Of a stretch of 24,779 nucleotides of DNA, positions 1 to 10,884 are shown one piece after another; position 1 is the first letter of the stretch, and each line of letters begins with the position of its first letter. The translations under genes and the position numbers were made by a program. A model generated the notes under the pieces. That model was given only the letters and a program-made list of their open reading frames with translations. It searched no databases and was not told the origin of the DNA. Source of the DNA: Usnea hakonensis. Its lineage: Eukaryota; Ascomycota; Lecanoromycetes; Lecanorales; Parmeliaceae. Where the stretch lies: assembly GCA_013423325.1 (NCBI GenBank), contig BLJB01000221.1, positions 1-24,779 of the forward strand, written 5' to 3'.

Positions 1-446
1 ACACACACACACACACACACATATGGAGGATAGAGAGGAGTTGCATGCAGGGTTGAGGTCCCCTGCCAGCCTGGCCTCAAGCACAAAACATGCCAAAAAA
101 AAAAAAAACCACCAAACAAAAACACACACACACAGACACATGTGGAGGATAGAGAGGAGACGCCCCAACCTACCTGGCCTCAGGCACAAAACATGCCAAA
201 AAAAAAAAATCACCAAAACACACACACACACACACAGACACATGTGGAGCATAGAGAGGAGTCGCAGGGCCCTGCCAGCCTGGCCTCAAGCACAAAACAT
301 GCCAGAAAAACCACACCAAACAAAAAAAACACACAGACACACACACATATGGAGGATAAGAGAGAGAGAGGGAAACTCCCCCAAAAACCCACCATCCCTC
401 AATCAACCAAGCACCAAACATGCAAAGCAAAGAACATCACACACAA
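1..446. repeat. Minisatellite of about four 102-119 bp units with embedded CA and A tracts
   Basis: Four related units begin at about 21, 140, 242 and 347, each with ATRTGGAGSATA followed by an AGAGAGGAG-like stretch. The first three continue with a CCTGCCAGCCTGGCCTCA-like segment and the core GCACAAAACATGCCA, then a poly-A run and a (CA)n run leading into the next unit. The fourth unit is diverged: its core reads GCACCAAACATGC and the middle is replaced by other sequence. The array starts at the window edge with (AC)10, so it may extend further left. The reading frames that cross it merely translate the repeat. Confidence 0.85.
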
Positions 447-1038
447 GTGGGGCAAGGGGGGGAAGGAGAGTGGCACTATTGTCCCTGGTAGCGGTAATGG
501 CGGATAGCCCTCTTACCTTTGTCTGGCACAAGGATGGAGGCGTGCTAGGGGAGGAGGGATGATGGGGATGGATGGAAGGAAGCGTGGTAGGAGGGGTAGG
601 AGGGGAGAACAGTCATCGGTTGTAGGAAAAAGCGGATGGGATGGGATGGGATGGGACGCCATCCTGTTTTGTATTTTGGCTAGTACAGGTGGATAGTAGG
701 AGGAGGTCTTGTTATGTATAGAGATTTCGGAGAGGGTTGTAGAAAATGTATCTGAACAGCGGAGAACGTTACGGCTGCTCTGATTGACGTGATTAGTAAT
801 CAATAGATTGACGGACTGGAGATATAGAGGCATCATAATGAAATGACTAGAAAATATCTCTGCCATCATGTAAGAAGGAGTAGAGAGATCTAGATCAAGG
901 CTTTTCTGGTCCGAGTTCCACTCCGCTCCGCTCCCCTAAACATAAATGACCCCCTATTGCGAGCCGAAGTTTCTGGTTTTGAGTCATGCAAATCTCACGA
1001 GGCCGAAATCTGCCATGTGGGACTGTGGTCCAAGCCGT
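447..1038. other. Gene-less stretch downstream of the phytase-like gene
   Basis: No coding region is supported here. It should hold the 3' untranslated region of the phytase-like gene, whose stop codon is at 1039-1041 on the minus strand. A short GATGG-type pentanucleotide microsatellite lies at 634-656. The rest is unremarkable mixed-composition sequence. Confidence 0.6.
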
Positions 1039-2810
1039 CTATGACGGACTCGCGTCCGTTGGCACTTGGACCTGGAAGACGAGCGCTTGGTTGTCTAGGT
1101 TGTAGCCGCTGGCGTCTTTGTAGGCGTAGTTGCCAAAGTTCAGGTGGCCTGAATTGATCTGGTCAGCTATACTCAACCAAGGCAGTCTCTCTTTCCCCAA
1201 CACGGGCGGTGGCTCGATGGGTAAATAGACCCATGGAAGAGAATGGTGAGAGTACGTACCGTCCTGAGTGATGAAATCATTGTCACTTAAACTAAACAAG
1301 AACCATTCACCATCCGCCCCATTGGCTCCATCAACAGGTACCATTGTGAGACTCTCCCATTTCTCGTTAAGCAGGGTGGCGTCTTGGGCTCCTCCGTTAT
1401 GCAGTCCGAACCGCCCAAGCTGGGCATTCACGTTGAAGTCCAAAAACGTACAGTATTTTGCCGCATTGATGCCAGAATTGAGCACGCCGGTGCTTGAGGC
1501 GATGCTTCCAGTCGTTGCATCGTTGGCGGCAGTTGCGATGTCCGTGGCTCCACCGGAAGATGAGATGTCAAAGATGTCTGCGTGACGGTAAACGCTGAGG
1601 GATGATGCCTGCCCATGTCCAGCGTTGGAGTCGCGTGCTAAGACGAGGAATTGGCCGTTGCCCAGGAAGTGGATATCAGACTGCGCGGCCACTTTCGTGG
1701 CCTTTGAAGCTTTGGCGGTTGGGTCAGTATAGAGCGGTAAAGTGACGACGTATTCAGCTTTGTACGCTGGGTTGCTGGGATCGGAGATGTCGTATTCGAG
1801 CAATCTCGCCTGGCGACGGTTAGGATTGCTTGGTCCGCCCTCTTGGTCGAGAGCTGACTGCATAAGCGCATATAGCGTCTTTCCATCGCTCGAAATAGTC
1901 AAGCCTTCGAGTCCTTGGTTGTTGTCCCTTCCCGTCACAGTGTCAGCTGGTATGATCGTCTCGTTGGGGTCGTAAATTGGTGGCGAATCAGCACTGAAGC
2001 TTATACTGCCATTGCGATGCGGTATGTAGGCTGCCGGAGGCATGATGGCTTTCGTCATGTTTCCCTGGGCCGAAAAATGGTAGATATACGGCCCATACTC
2101 ATCCGACACCCAGAACCCGCCATCAGAAGCGAGCGCAATGCCTTCGCTATCCACGGGAATGCGCTTTCCGCCAGGGCCGGAACTGCCAAAACCATCACCC
2201 TTATAAGTAGCGACGGGCAGGATTGGGAAACCGGGATATGTGATCGAACCAAGGGCGTCGGCGTCAAGCCCAGTCGTTGGGGTCCCATCAGGACCGGTGA
2301 AGAGAATGGTGTCTTCGTAAGTGAACTGGAGGTTCGGTCCAGATGGATTGGCAAGAGTAGCATTAGGCTTAGGTGTTAGGGTAATGCCGAATTTATGGAC
2401 ACGATTCTGGTAGTTGAGAGTTCCTTCGGTATTCCTACATCCCTTGTTAGCACCTTTATACATCTTGAACCAACTTCATCGGCAACGTACCAGCCCCTGT
2501 CAGGAAGGACCCATAGCACGCCTGTGTAACTCCCGTTCGCCCGCTTCGTCCACGAAGCTCGATCGATGGTAACGGCACTGCCATAACCGCCCAAGGTATC
2601 ACCATACTTGTCTGTAGCATTCGAGGGTACGAACCCATAGCCAGCGAGCTGTTGGTAGGTATACTGCTGGTTGTCGCAGGTGGTCTGATTGGTGGTGGTG
2701 GTGGTGGTGTTTGTAAGAGCTCGTTGACGGAAGTTGGAGTACCTCGGTGTTGCCGATGCACAAAGGGCAAAGGAAGCCAGCAAGGCAAGGAAGCAGCGTA
2801 AAGGAGGCAT
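1039..2810 (-). CDS. Secreted esterase-like phytase family protein (571 aa, one intron)
   Basis: Two exons, 2491-2810 and 1039-2434. The 56-bp intron (2435-2490) has donor GTACGT, a CTAAC branch and acceptor TAG, and the join rebuilds D-R-G-W-N-T-E-G-T-L-N-Y. The start at 2810 is the first ATG and opens a signal peptide: a hydrophobic core at residues 4-18 ending in A-S-A. A Thr/Asn-rich linker follows at about residues 32-42. The body matches the 'esterase-like activity of phytase' family (Pfam PF13449 type), a predicted beta-propeller, with D-S-E-G-I-A at 202-207, S-D-E-Y-G-P-Y-I at 217-224 and G-L-E-G-L-T at 281-286. Several N-x-S/T sites fit an extracellular glycoprotein. The true substrate of this family in fungi is uncertain, so phosphate ester hydrolysis is an inference from the family name. 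It lies tail-to-head behind the bZIP gene with 1.1 kb between. Confidence 0.9.
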
Positions 2811-3953
2811 CTTCGTTATGTTTTGCTTTGAAGTCGTCTTTGCTCTTCCAAAGCATCAACTGCCTGTACGAGCAGATGCATCTTATACTTGTTCCTCAGC
2901 TGCGATGATGATATCGAGATCCGCACCTTCATCCTTGCTCTATGTGGTGGGTGGTGGATGTTTAGGTGGATCAATGGAGATCTCCTTCGGTCCAAAGTAT
3001 CATATATAGTAAGGTACGTAACATTGTTCTGTAGTAGTATCCGCCACAGTACACGTGGGGTGCATGAAGTTGGACCTGCAGATTGAGGACAAGCGCGTCA
3101 GGGGTAATGATGTCATTTGGAGCCAATTGGCCAAATTGATTGGTGCCAGAAAAGGAGAAAAGGGAGTGGCGTTGATTATAGAAGTTGGTCTCTCGGTGCA
3201 GCCGTTCTAGGAAAAGAAGAATCCTATAATCGTCCCCCCGGAGCTATGAGCTTCGAACATCAAGATCTCATCACGTTTTCTATTCGTTGGTTAATCGGCC
3301 ACGTCCTACAGCAAAGATTACTAAGTCTATAAACATCATTACGCAATATTCTCCCAAAGTCTCCATTGGTCTCGGCCATGGTTCACCAAGTCTGGACAAC
3401 AGAACGCCCAATCCAACATACTGTATACCATGGCTGGCCTTGTTGGCTCTCTGTAGAATACAATGTAACCCTCTCGGCGCACACGCTCCCCAAAGATATA
3501 GCAAATAGTCATCCATACCCAGGCATCGTGATCATCACACAATGGATCATGAAGTACGTGCTCTTTGTTTGGGTAAAGGATATGTCTATGTATGTAGGGT
3601 ATGGTGTGTATGCACAGGATGTATCTATGTATCCTATGAACAAGTGACCATGCTGCTTCGAGGAATCCTCACATCTAAATTGGGCGTTCCGGTAGCCCTT
3701 TTACCTCTGCAATGTCCACGTGCTGACAAGAGGGAAATCTGTGCCATTCAAGAATCGAAGATTAATAGTTGAAAACGAGTTCCCCCGTGATCCCGTCCAT
3801 CCGAGTTGTCCTTGCCTCCGATTGCTGACAAGAGGCCATACCATTGAGGGTGTAATAGTCGTAAACAAGGAAAAGTCGTAACACACATCTGATTGCGCGA
3901 TATGGGGGTATCATCCAGTGAGATTGCCAGCCTCGGAGCCACTGCTCTTACTC
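2811..3953. other. Intergenic: promoter of the phytase-like gene and 3' region of the bZIP gene
   Basis: No gene is supported. Small open frames here show no codon bias or recognisable domain. About 3540-3640 is enriched in GTATGT/ATGTAT repeats. The stretch must contain the phytase-like promoter (right of 2810) and the bZIP terminator (left of 3954), but no clear TATA or polyadenylation signal could be assigned. Confidence 0.5.
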
Positions 3954-6286
3954 CTATTCCCTATTCATCTCCGGATGCCTCGCACAGTATACCGCATGCA
4001 TTGCATTTTCCACCTCGTATTTCTCCACCACAGCACCGAACCCGTAGCACCGACATGCTTCCTTCAGGACCTTCCACAGCTTCTCCCAGTCCTCGTTGCA
4101 CAACCAATCCGCGCGGCCACGCTGCTGCTTCATCCAGGTCCATGCCTGCACAGGGGTCATCTCGCCACGGAGTGGGATCTGATCGGCGCTATTGATGAGA
4201 GATTCAATGAAATTGAGGTCCGATTGGTCCATCGCGCGAGCGCTAGGTAGCAACGGATCACTGCCGCTATTGACTAATGAGTGCCAGTGCGTCGAGGACA
4301 CCATGAGGCCGTGGCCATTGTGGTTGTGTTCATCAGCATTACTATTGGAGCGGTTTATCATAAAAGCGACATGGTCACGGCATCCTGCTTCGAGACTGTT
4401 GTACGCGTGATTAGCCCAATTCAGCGGTTGTGCGAGAAGAGACTCAAGACGGATGCCGCGGTAAACATGGAGAAAATACTTACTCAAGGATGAAGGGAAT
4501 AGCAAACTCGCGGGTCATCTCTGGCTCGTCTATCTCTGGCATGAGGAGACGCCATTGAGCAACCTCAGCCGGATGAGAGACCTCGTACTTTGAAACATTA
4601 GTGAACGAGATGGGCCCGTGGGGAGCGGCATCAGGCATTGGAGTCTGCTGGTCAGTAGATTCGTTGAAGTACGGGCTCTGGATGGTGATGTTCATTGTAG
4701 GGTAAGCCTGGTAGTCGCCAGAGCTATTGGGAGGGGGCATTTGCATTGCCTGGCTTTGAAATTGGCTAACCTGGGGATCCTTAGGGCTAGCGTGGTAATT
4801 TGGATTCGCATAAGGGCTGGAGACGTTTCCATAAGGTGCCTGGGAGGACGGAGCTGGAGTAGCATACGCGTGACTCTGAGTAAATGCATTGTTTTGCTGA
4901 GGCATGGACTGGGCTTCGAATTGGTTGGCTGGCACATGATTCTGACTGCTATTGTGATTCGTGTTTGCGTAAGGACTATCATAACTTGTATTGGGGTACG
5001 GTGTCGCAGCAAATGTAGAGTCATTGGGGTAATTAACGTAACTCCCCACGAAATCCTGCGCGTACGGATTGGTGCCCGACGACGGTGAGGTCTGATTGCC
5101 TGCAGAAAAGCCGTTCTGATCGGTACCGACTTCGTGCATGATGCCACCTTGGATGAATGGATAAGCAGGAGACGTTGGAGAAAGAATGTGGCCGCTTGGA
5201 CTGAAAGCCCCCAGAGCGTTCTGTGAGCCATTGGCATTGCCACCGTACGCGGATTCTTGCTTATGGTTGGATGTAGGAGGTGCCTCAATGGCAGCACGGC
5301 TACCATTGATACGTGCTGAGCCTTGCTGGCTGTTAGAGTGCGGCGTCGTACTGAAATTAGGCACACCAATGTTGTTGACCCGAAGAAGTTGCGTCAAGAC
5401 ATCATTCTGGTGCGTGAGTTTGCGATTCTCGTCTGTCAAGGCCACATTCTCGTTGTTGGCCAATGAGAGAGCATGTTCTGTCATCCTCAGAGCATCTCGA
5501 GCCCTGTTAGCTTCTCTCTCGACGGTCATTGTGTATGCTGCGACTCTCTCGCGATGATTCCTGGGTGAACAGTCAGTATCGTCAAAGTGAGGGGTCGACG
5601 TTAGATTTCGTGGTGGTTGTCTGAAGGGTGGCAGACTGGATCTTTGCCAAGACTTTACTCGGAAAAAGTCCAGGTCAACGAAATTAGGCAAATAGAGAAC
5701 GTACCTTTGAGCTTGTCGATTCTTCTCTTGCTTCGAGTTCAACGCCGGTTTGGAGTCAGTCTTGGGTCCGCGTTTCTTTTGTTGCTTTCCATCTGTATCT
5801 TGGTCAATACATTGTTCAAGAATAGTGATAGACCCAGCTTGGCTTACTCTTCGTCATTCGGGGGGCTCTGCCGGTTAAGAGAGCAAAGATACTGGGGCTT
5901 TTGCCAGCAGCCTCGGGGGATCCATTAGTGCCAGCACTGCTTTGGGCCACCGAGTCATTACGTTCCGGTATAGGGTCACTATTGTTCCGGCTACTGGCAT
6001 GGGAGATGGCAGGCGATTCCATTGTAGCAGTGGTGGGAACCTCGAGTGGCCTCTGGGAAAAGCTCGAGATGGTCATGCCTGGCTGTTGCACAGGCACTGG
6101 TGGGGGCCGTCTAGTTGGCGGAGGTGGCTGAAAGCCAGTTGGTGGTGCTGTGTCATTCTGCGTGAATGGGTCAAATGGCTTCTGGGAGAAACCTGGCATG
6201 TTGATGTCTGTTCGTGTCACAATTGTGGGCGGGTTTCGTTTGACTGGGTGTGAGGATGTTTGATAAAGAAGGTAAGAGGAAGCCAT
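3954..6286 (-). CDS. bZIP transcription factor, AP-1-like fungal type (681 aa, three introns)
   Basis: Four exons: 5848-6286, 5705-5792, 4484-5560 and 3954-4395. Introns are 5793-5847 (55 bp), 5561-5704 (144 bp) and 4396-4483 (88 bp), with donors GTAAGC, GTACGT and GTAAGT. The start at 6286 has a strong context (A at -3, G at +4). Residues 1-146 are Pro/Ser/Thr-rich and probably disordered. A K-K-R-G-P-K-T-D-S-K-P-A-L run (152-164) leads into the basic region, where N171-R-Q-A-Q-R176-N-H-R179-E-R181 supplies the N-x-x-A-Q-x-x-x-R signature. A leucine zipper follows, with leucines at 217, 224 and 231 and earlier at 200 and 207. The middle (about 240-500) is Asn/Gln/Ser/Tyr/Pro-rich and resembles an activation region. 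The C-terminal part (about 528-681) contains C-R-D-H near 541-544 and T-P-V-Q-A-W at 615-620, a block common to this fungal bZIP group. It should be nuclear and DNA-binding; its targets are unknown. The second intron interrupts the basic region and is in frame. Confidence 0.92.
5561..5704 (-). other. In-frame, stop-free 144-bp intron inside the bZIP basic region
   Basis: The intron lies between the second and third base of the codon for R176. Donor GTACGT, branch ACTGAC and acceptor CAG are close to consensus, so splicing is expected. Its length is 48 codons and reading through meets no stop codon. It is the longest intron in this window; the others are 46-101 bp. The retained form would insert 48 residues between Q-A-Q-R and N-H-R-E-R. 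Confidence 0.85.
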
Positions 6287-6359
6287 GATGAAAGATGATG
6301 GTTGTGTATCTTAGCTTGGGAAGATTGTCGCCCTCGACGATTGGTGCGAAGGTAAACGT

Positions 6360-6365
6360 TTACAT
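6360..6365 (-). promoter_or_regulatory. Minimal start-stop upstream ORF before the bZIP gene
   Basis: On the minus strand ATG is followed directly by TAA, 73 nt upstream of the bZIP start codon. A longer upstream frame (ATG at 6427, stop at 6312) also ends before the main ATG. Both act only if the transcript begins further upstream, which the sequence alone does not show. Confidence 0.3.
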
Positions 6366-7333
6366 ATCGGATGATTGTTTGGAGGTTGTGTTCGAGCAAC
6401 CAGTCTTTCTATCACCGGAAGCAACATTGATCCACCTTACGCAGTAGCCTTGGAGGCGTGAAGTGACAATGATGAAGAAGAAGGTGAAAATAAAGAAGAA
6501 GAAATAAAAGACTTAGAAGGTCTGTACAACGTCAATTTCATTTCGTTTTGCATGATCTACAGTGCATAGGTTGGGAAAACTTGGCGAAACGGCTCGGAGT
6601 GCAGGGTGTCAGGAGTTCATGCAAGCTTCCCTTTCTCTCTCTCTCTCCGTGGGTAAAGGAGAAAAGGGAATAATGTAGAAGGATGATGAGGTCTGAAGAT
6701 ATGGGTATGGATATGAATGGAGGTGTTGTTTGTTTAAGTCAATAATAATAAGGATGGAAGTGGTTGACTTGTTTCCAAAGATATTCCGAACGTTATTCGG
6801 TTGATGTGTGTGTATTAATGTTTCAAGATGGACAAGGTCAAATAATAAAGTAAGGTATGGAGGAGTTTGTGTTTTGAATTGGGTGATTAAAGTAGGGTAG
6901 GTCAGGTAAGGTAAGTATGGAATGGCGGATGGGCAGAGCTTTATTTCTAGCTTTTGCCCTTGCTTTTTTTTGCCCTCTCTCATCCAGGCGTGCCAGGTTG
7001 GATGGACCGTTGAGATGTCAAAGCGAACTCTCTTGTATAAGCGCTATCATCTTCGCCGTACATCTCAGCCCGCCTTTCCCGAATTGATCTAACCAATAAA
7101 CCAAGCAATTAATTACACGTCTTAACACGCACAATCTCCTGCAAGAGCTAGGGATCTAAAGGGAGCCAAAAGGGAGCGAAAGGGAGCGAACGAGCGGCGA
7201 CTGGTCGGAACGAGAAGCGGTAAACAAGGATCTCCAAGGGAATGGCATCATGGATTCATGGGCATAAGCATAGTAAACAACAAATTATAGGCTCATAAGC
7301 TAAGATTATCACTTACCTTACGTATCACAATTC

Positions 7334-7362
7334 TACTTTACTCTACTAAAGTGAGTAAAGTA
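7334..7362. repeat. Perfect 10-bp inverted repeat with 9-nt loop
   Basis: The left arm TACTTTACTC (7334-7343) is the exact reverse complement of GAGTAAAGTA (7353-7362). The hairpin lies about 1.05 kb upstream of the bZIP start and about 0.86 kb beyond the P450 stop. Its function is unknown. Confidence 0.6.
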
Positions 7363-8219
7363 CGTACCCTGACCCCATTCTTATCAAACTTAAAAAGCTT
7401 TCTCCGCGGAGTCAATCTTCCTCAAACAAATTTTATCTTTAATCGTCTGATGTAAGCACTGTATCTGCATTCTCTGAACCATTGTTGACGCGCTGCCATC
7501 AATCATCTTTCTAATACACAATTCACATCCTCAACTGCATTCCAAGCCCTTTCATACCTTGCACTCAGATACAGGGCTCTTCTCCACTTTCCTCTTCTCT
7601 CATCAATACCACAGTCGGCGTCTGTTATCCACCCCGTGCCTGTTGCTCTGCTCGATATAGATTTCCTTCCAAGAGCCAGCATCCCGACCATAGCGAGACC
7701 TCATTCGCGAGACTGAACGTCAGAGCGGCGGAATTGGAACGAGAAGAGAAGCATTGGGATTGCAATGAAGGCTGGGAACAAAGCGAGCAAGAAAGCCGGG
7801 GTTCGGGAGGCGAAGAGCCCAGAAGATCCTTAGAGGGACGTATAAAGCGTTGACGAAACGTGGCAAGGCGAGGGGGAATGCATATGCGGGGATTCTAGCG
7901 CTTCGAGCTTCGAAACGGTGTTGCGGGAGATGGAGATGACCCTCGCGCTAAATAGGCCAAGGGTCAAAGCAACAGTGAGGTGAAAGACAAGCTTAGACGT
8001 CATGGGCCGCTTGAGCCAGAATGGAAAAAAGGAAAGAAACCATCATGGTCCAGTGTGATGACTCGAGAAGACGCAAGGACCTCATGCGGAAGGAGATTTT
8101 TCGTCCAATCACCAAGTGAGTGCAAGCTTTAGAAATTTGGAGATATCGACCTATGAATCATCAGCAGCATGAGAAGAAAAGAACCACGACTATCGCCATA
8201 CAAATTACACGTGATCCTT

Positions 8220-10030
8220 TTAGGTCCTATCCCATTTCTTCAACACCTTAATCCTGACGCCTTTGCTCTCCTTCTTCGGATGACCAATGAATGCATCGCA
8301 AACGATTGTTACGTCATCCCTCTCCGTCTCAAACAGCTCCAATTCCAGCCTTCGAAACACGTTCGCAATTGTCATATACACCTCCGCGTTTGCAAGACTA
8401 CATCAAACAATCAAATGTCAGCTTTCGCGCTTCAAGACCAGACGGACAAGGAAGGAGCCAAGAAGGACCAAATCTCTCGAGAGGAAAAGACGCACTTGAT
8501 CCCAACGCAATTCCTTGAACCTTTCCCAAAAGGGTTGAAGAATTTCTCCAATTCTGCTTTGGTGCCCTCCTTCTCAGCCTTCAGCCAGCGATACGGATCG
8601 TACTTGGTTGCATCCGGATAGATTTCGGAGCTCAGATGTGTGAAATGCGTATTCATGCCTACTGGCGTCCCAGGCTCGATGGTCCAGTCCTTGTAACGCA
8701 ACGTCTCATTCGGCGCCACACGAACGGAGCGAGACGTGGCAACAGCGTTGACACGCAGACCTTCAGTGATGCAAGCTCTCTGATTTTGATTAGCATCGAC
8801 TCTAGCCTCGGATGTCAGAGCTCCGAAGGCGGACTCACTAAGAACGGCAGATTTTCCAATGCTTGCCACGGCGTTGGGACATTTGTATCTGGCATCGCCA
8901 CCTTGAGTTCCTCCTTCAGCGTCTTCAGAATATCTGGATTCGCCAGAAGGTGATACGAGAGCTGCGACAAGGTTGCGCTGCTCGTATCAGCCCCAGCAAG
9001 TATCAACGCAAATCCTTCCTCATTCAACCGATCAATCGTCTTCTCCTGCGGCGGTAGATTACTATCATACAGCTCCTCGAATATGTTCTTGTGGGTCGTT
9101 GTCGGGTCCTCAATTTCTTGCTTCGTCCTTTTCTTCTCGCCCTGCACGATCTTGGCAACCTCCACCCTCGTTTCCGCTTCCATTTGCAAGTAGAATGCCA
9201 TGCCCGTGTCTATCATCTTTGTAATCGGCATTGGTAGCTTTTTCAACATTTCCGGAAGCCAGGGTAAGTTTCGAACGAGAGCGAATGACTCCATCACGTT
9301 TTCAACAACGTCCTTCCATTTCTGACTGAAGCCCGGCAGCATCAGCAGCCCATAACTTTTCCCAAACGCATAATGAGAGATGATGTCTAATGTCAAGCTC
9401 ATGTACGCTACCCCGAGCTCGACTTCCTTTCCCGCCCTTGACTCATCAGTTCCACCCGGCGCGTACTCTCCCAAGGCAGTACACAGCAAATCGACTTTGC
9501 TCTGTATCAAGGGCTCAATGGCGGTTATACTCTTTTTGCTGAAGAAAGGACTGAGTGCTCCCCGACGCACACGATGGTGATCATGCTGCACAGTTCCAAA
9601 GATGGAATCTCTACCCGACCGACCTGCGAACGCCTCGCTCTTGTCGCGAGGCCGGATGGAAGTGGTCATGAGCTCGTCATACCACTCTGGGTCGCGGACG
9701 TGGAGTTCTTCCGGACTGATGCGAATAATTGGCCCTGCGCTCGGATTGTCAGCGAATACGATTCCCGCCATCTTGCCCATGCTCAAGCCAATCAACATGG
9801 CAAAGCTCGGGGAAAGAACAAGTACCGTATCGATCATGCATCTCCTGAATCTGCCAACTGAACCTGTTTCTCTTGACGACATCGTAGTAGAATTCATACC
9901 ACCTCGTGGCGGCGGCGAGCTTGGGGCCTGGAAATTTGGCGAGCGGTGAGAAGTAGAGACGATTGATGAGGCCGTAGAGGGTGTATAGGGTAGTGAGGAG
10001 GGCGGCGGAGGCGACGAGGGTGGTGTACAT
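8220..10030 (-). CDS. Cytochrome P450 monooxygenase, CYP58/trichodiene-oxygenase-like (520 aa, three introns)
   Basis: Four exons: 9826-10030, 8839-9734, 8496-8779 and 8220-8397. Introns are 9735-9825 (91 bp), 8780-8838 (59 bp) and 8398-8495 (98 bp). The start at 10030 is the only in-frame ATG and has A at -3. An N-terminal membrane anchor (about 5-25) precedes the proline hinge F-P-G-P (33-36). The I-helix oxygen-activation motif A-G-A-D-T-S-S is at 315-321, the K-helix E-x-x-R at E373-R376, Y-D-P-Y-R-W near 427-432, and the haem motif F-G-K-G-S-R-N-C-V-G has its cysteine ligand at C458. The length is normal for a microsomal class II P450. The W-Y-E-F-Y-Y-D-V-V stretch after the hinge and the overall pattern suggest the CYP58-like group, many of which oxidise sesquiterpenes; this is judged by eye and the substrate is unknown. 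It would need a cytochrome P450 reductase encoded elsewhere. Confidence 0.92.
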
Positions 10031-10827
10031 GTTGGTGAGAGGTGGTCTCCTAGCGCAACGAATGAGAAGGAACGAGGTGGGGAACAAGAGTTGAAAGTTG
10101 AGAAAATGGGAATGCTAATGAATAATGAATAGCTGGATTAATAGGCGCTAATCCTTAACACAGACATAGGTTCGGTCAATGCAGCTCGATTTACTCGACT
10201 CTGCGCCTCTGACCTCCTTAATGGGTAAGTGTGAAGAAAAAGAGGAAAGAATAATGAAGAAAATACAAAATCCCGACACCCAGCTTTTTCCAAACCCAAA
10301 TCTGCCCACTCTTCACTCTTTCTACATTGCATCCGTCCCCAGTCCCTCTTTTCGGCACCCTCCCCCCCCTTTCCGTTTGTTTCAGCTAGGGAGGTTAGAG
10401 TATAGTTAGAGTTATACTAATAAAGGTACTAGGTACGCCGCAACCCCAATTTTGTCCCCGTCCATGACCATGGATCACATCCTTCCTTCCATTTAATCAC
10501 ACACCCACTACGTTAGTGAGTACCTTATTCCAACACACACCCACATAAGACATAAGCAACTAGCTAAGTATCAGCATTAAGGTAGATAAAAATCACCTTC
10601 ACACCTACTCTGCCGTAGAGAAAATTTTCATCATTATTATTATTATCGAGTGTCTCATTTTCCGATAATACAAACCCCTCTCTTTAGATATAAACTCTAC
10701 CCTATTCCTCCAGTTCAACATACTCCACCCCATCCGTCATCGCGCATACCTTGAACTTCAAACATAGGCCGCCTTGTTCGTCATCGCGCATACAATCAAA
10801 CTATGCACCATCTACCTTATCAACTCA

Positions 10828-10834
10828 TGAGTCA
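10828..10834. promoter_or_regulatory. TGAGTCA, candidate AP-1/Gcn4-type bZIP site
   Basis: TGAGTCA occurs about 0.8 kb upstream of the CYP58-like start codon, just before an 11-bp inverted repeat. Such heptamers bind Gcn4/AP-1-type bZIP dimers, but a single 7-mer occurs often by chance and no link to the bZIP in this window is shown. Confidence 0.25.
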
Positions 10835-10841
10835 GTACGGT

Positions 10842-10884
10842 GTAGGTACGTAGAAGTCCAATGTGTTGATAGATACGTACCTAC
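10842..10884. repeat. Perfect 11-bp inverted repeat with 21-nt spacer
   Basis: GTAGGTACGTA (10842-10852) is the exact reverse complement of TACGTACCTAC (10874-10884). It lies in the region upstream of the CYP58-like gene, 8 bases after the TGAGTCA heptamer. Confidence 0.6.

Larger units (their letters stand above)
6287..8219. other. Gene-less stretch: bZIP leader/promoter and 3' region of the CYP58-like P450
   Basis: No coding region is supported over 1.9 kb. A CT dinucleotide tract sits at about 6632-6649. A run of imperfect AGGGAGCGAA-type repeats lies at about 7159-7197. A perfect 10-bp hairpin is at 7334-7362. The longer open frames are low-complexity or depend on non-ATG starts. The bZIP leader probably occupies the left few hundred bases. 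Confidence 0.55.

Noticed and set aside
23..562. 179-codon open frame across the left repeats
   Set aside because: It translates the minisatellite and A/CA tracts and has no domain or coding-like composition outside the repeat.
6609..6983. 124-codon frame on the minus strand upstream of the bZIP
   Set aside because: Low-complexity peptide (Thr/Pro/Tyr runs, Arg-Glu repeats from a CT tract) with no recognisable family; more likely leader or promoter sequence.
10030..10087. Upstream extension of the CYP58-like P450 by 19 codons
   Set aside because: The extension begins with TTG, not ATG; the ATG at 10030 directly precedes the membrane anchor and has a good context.
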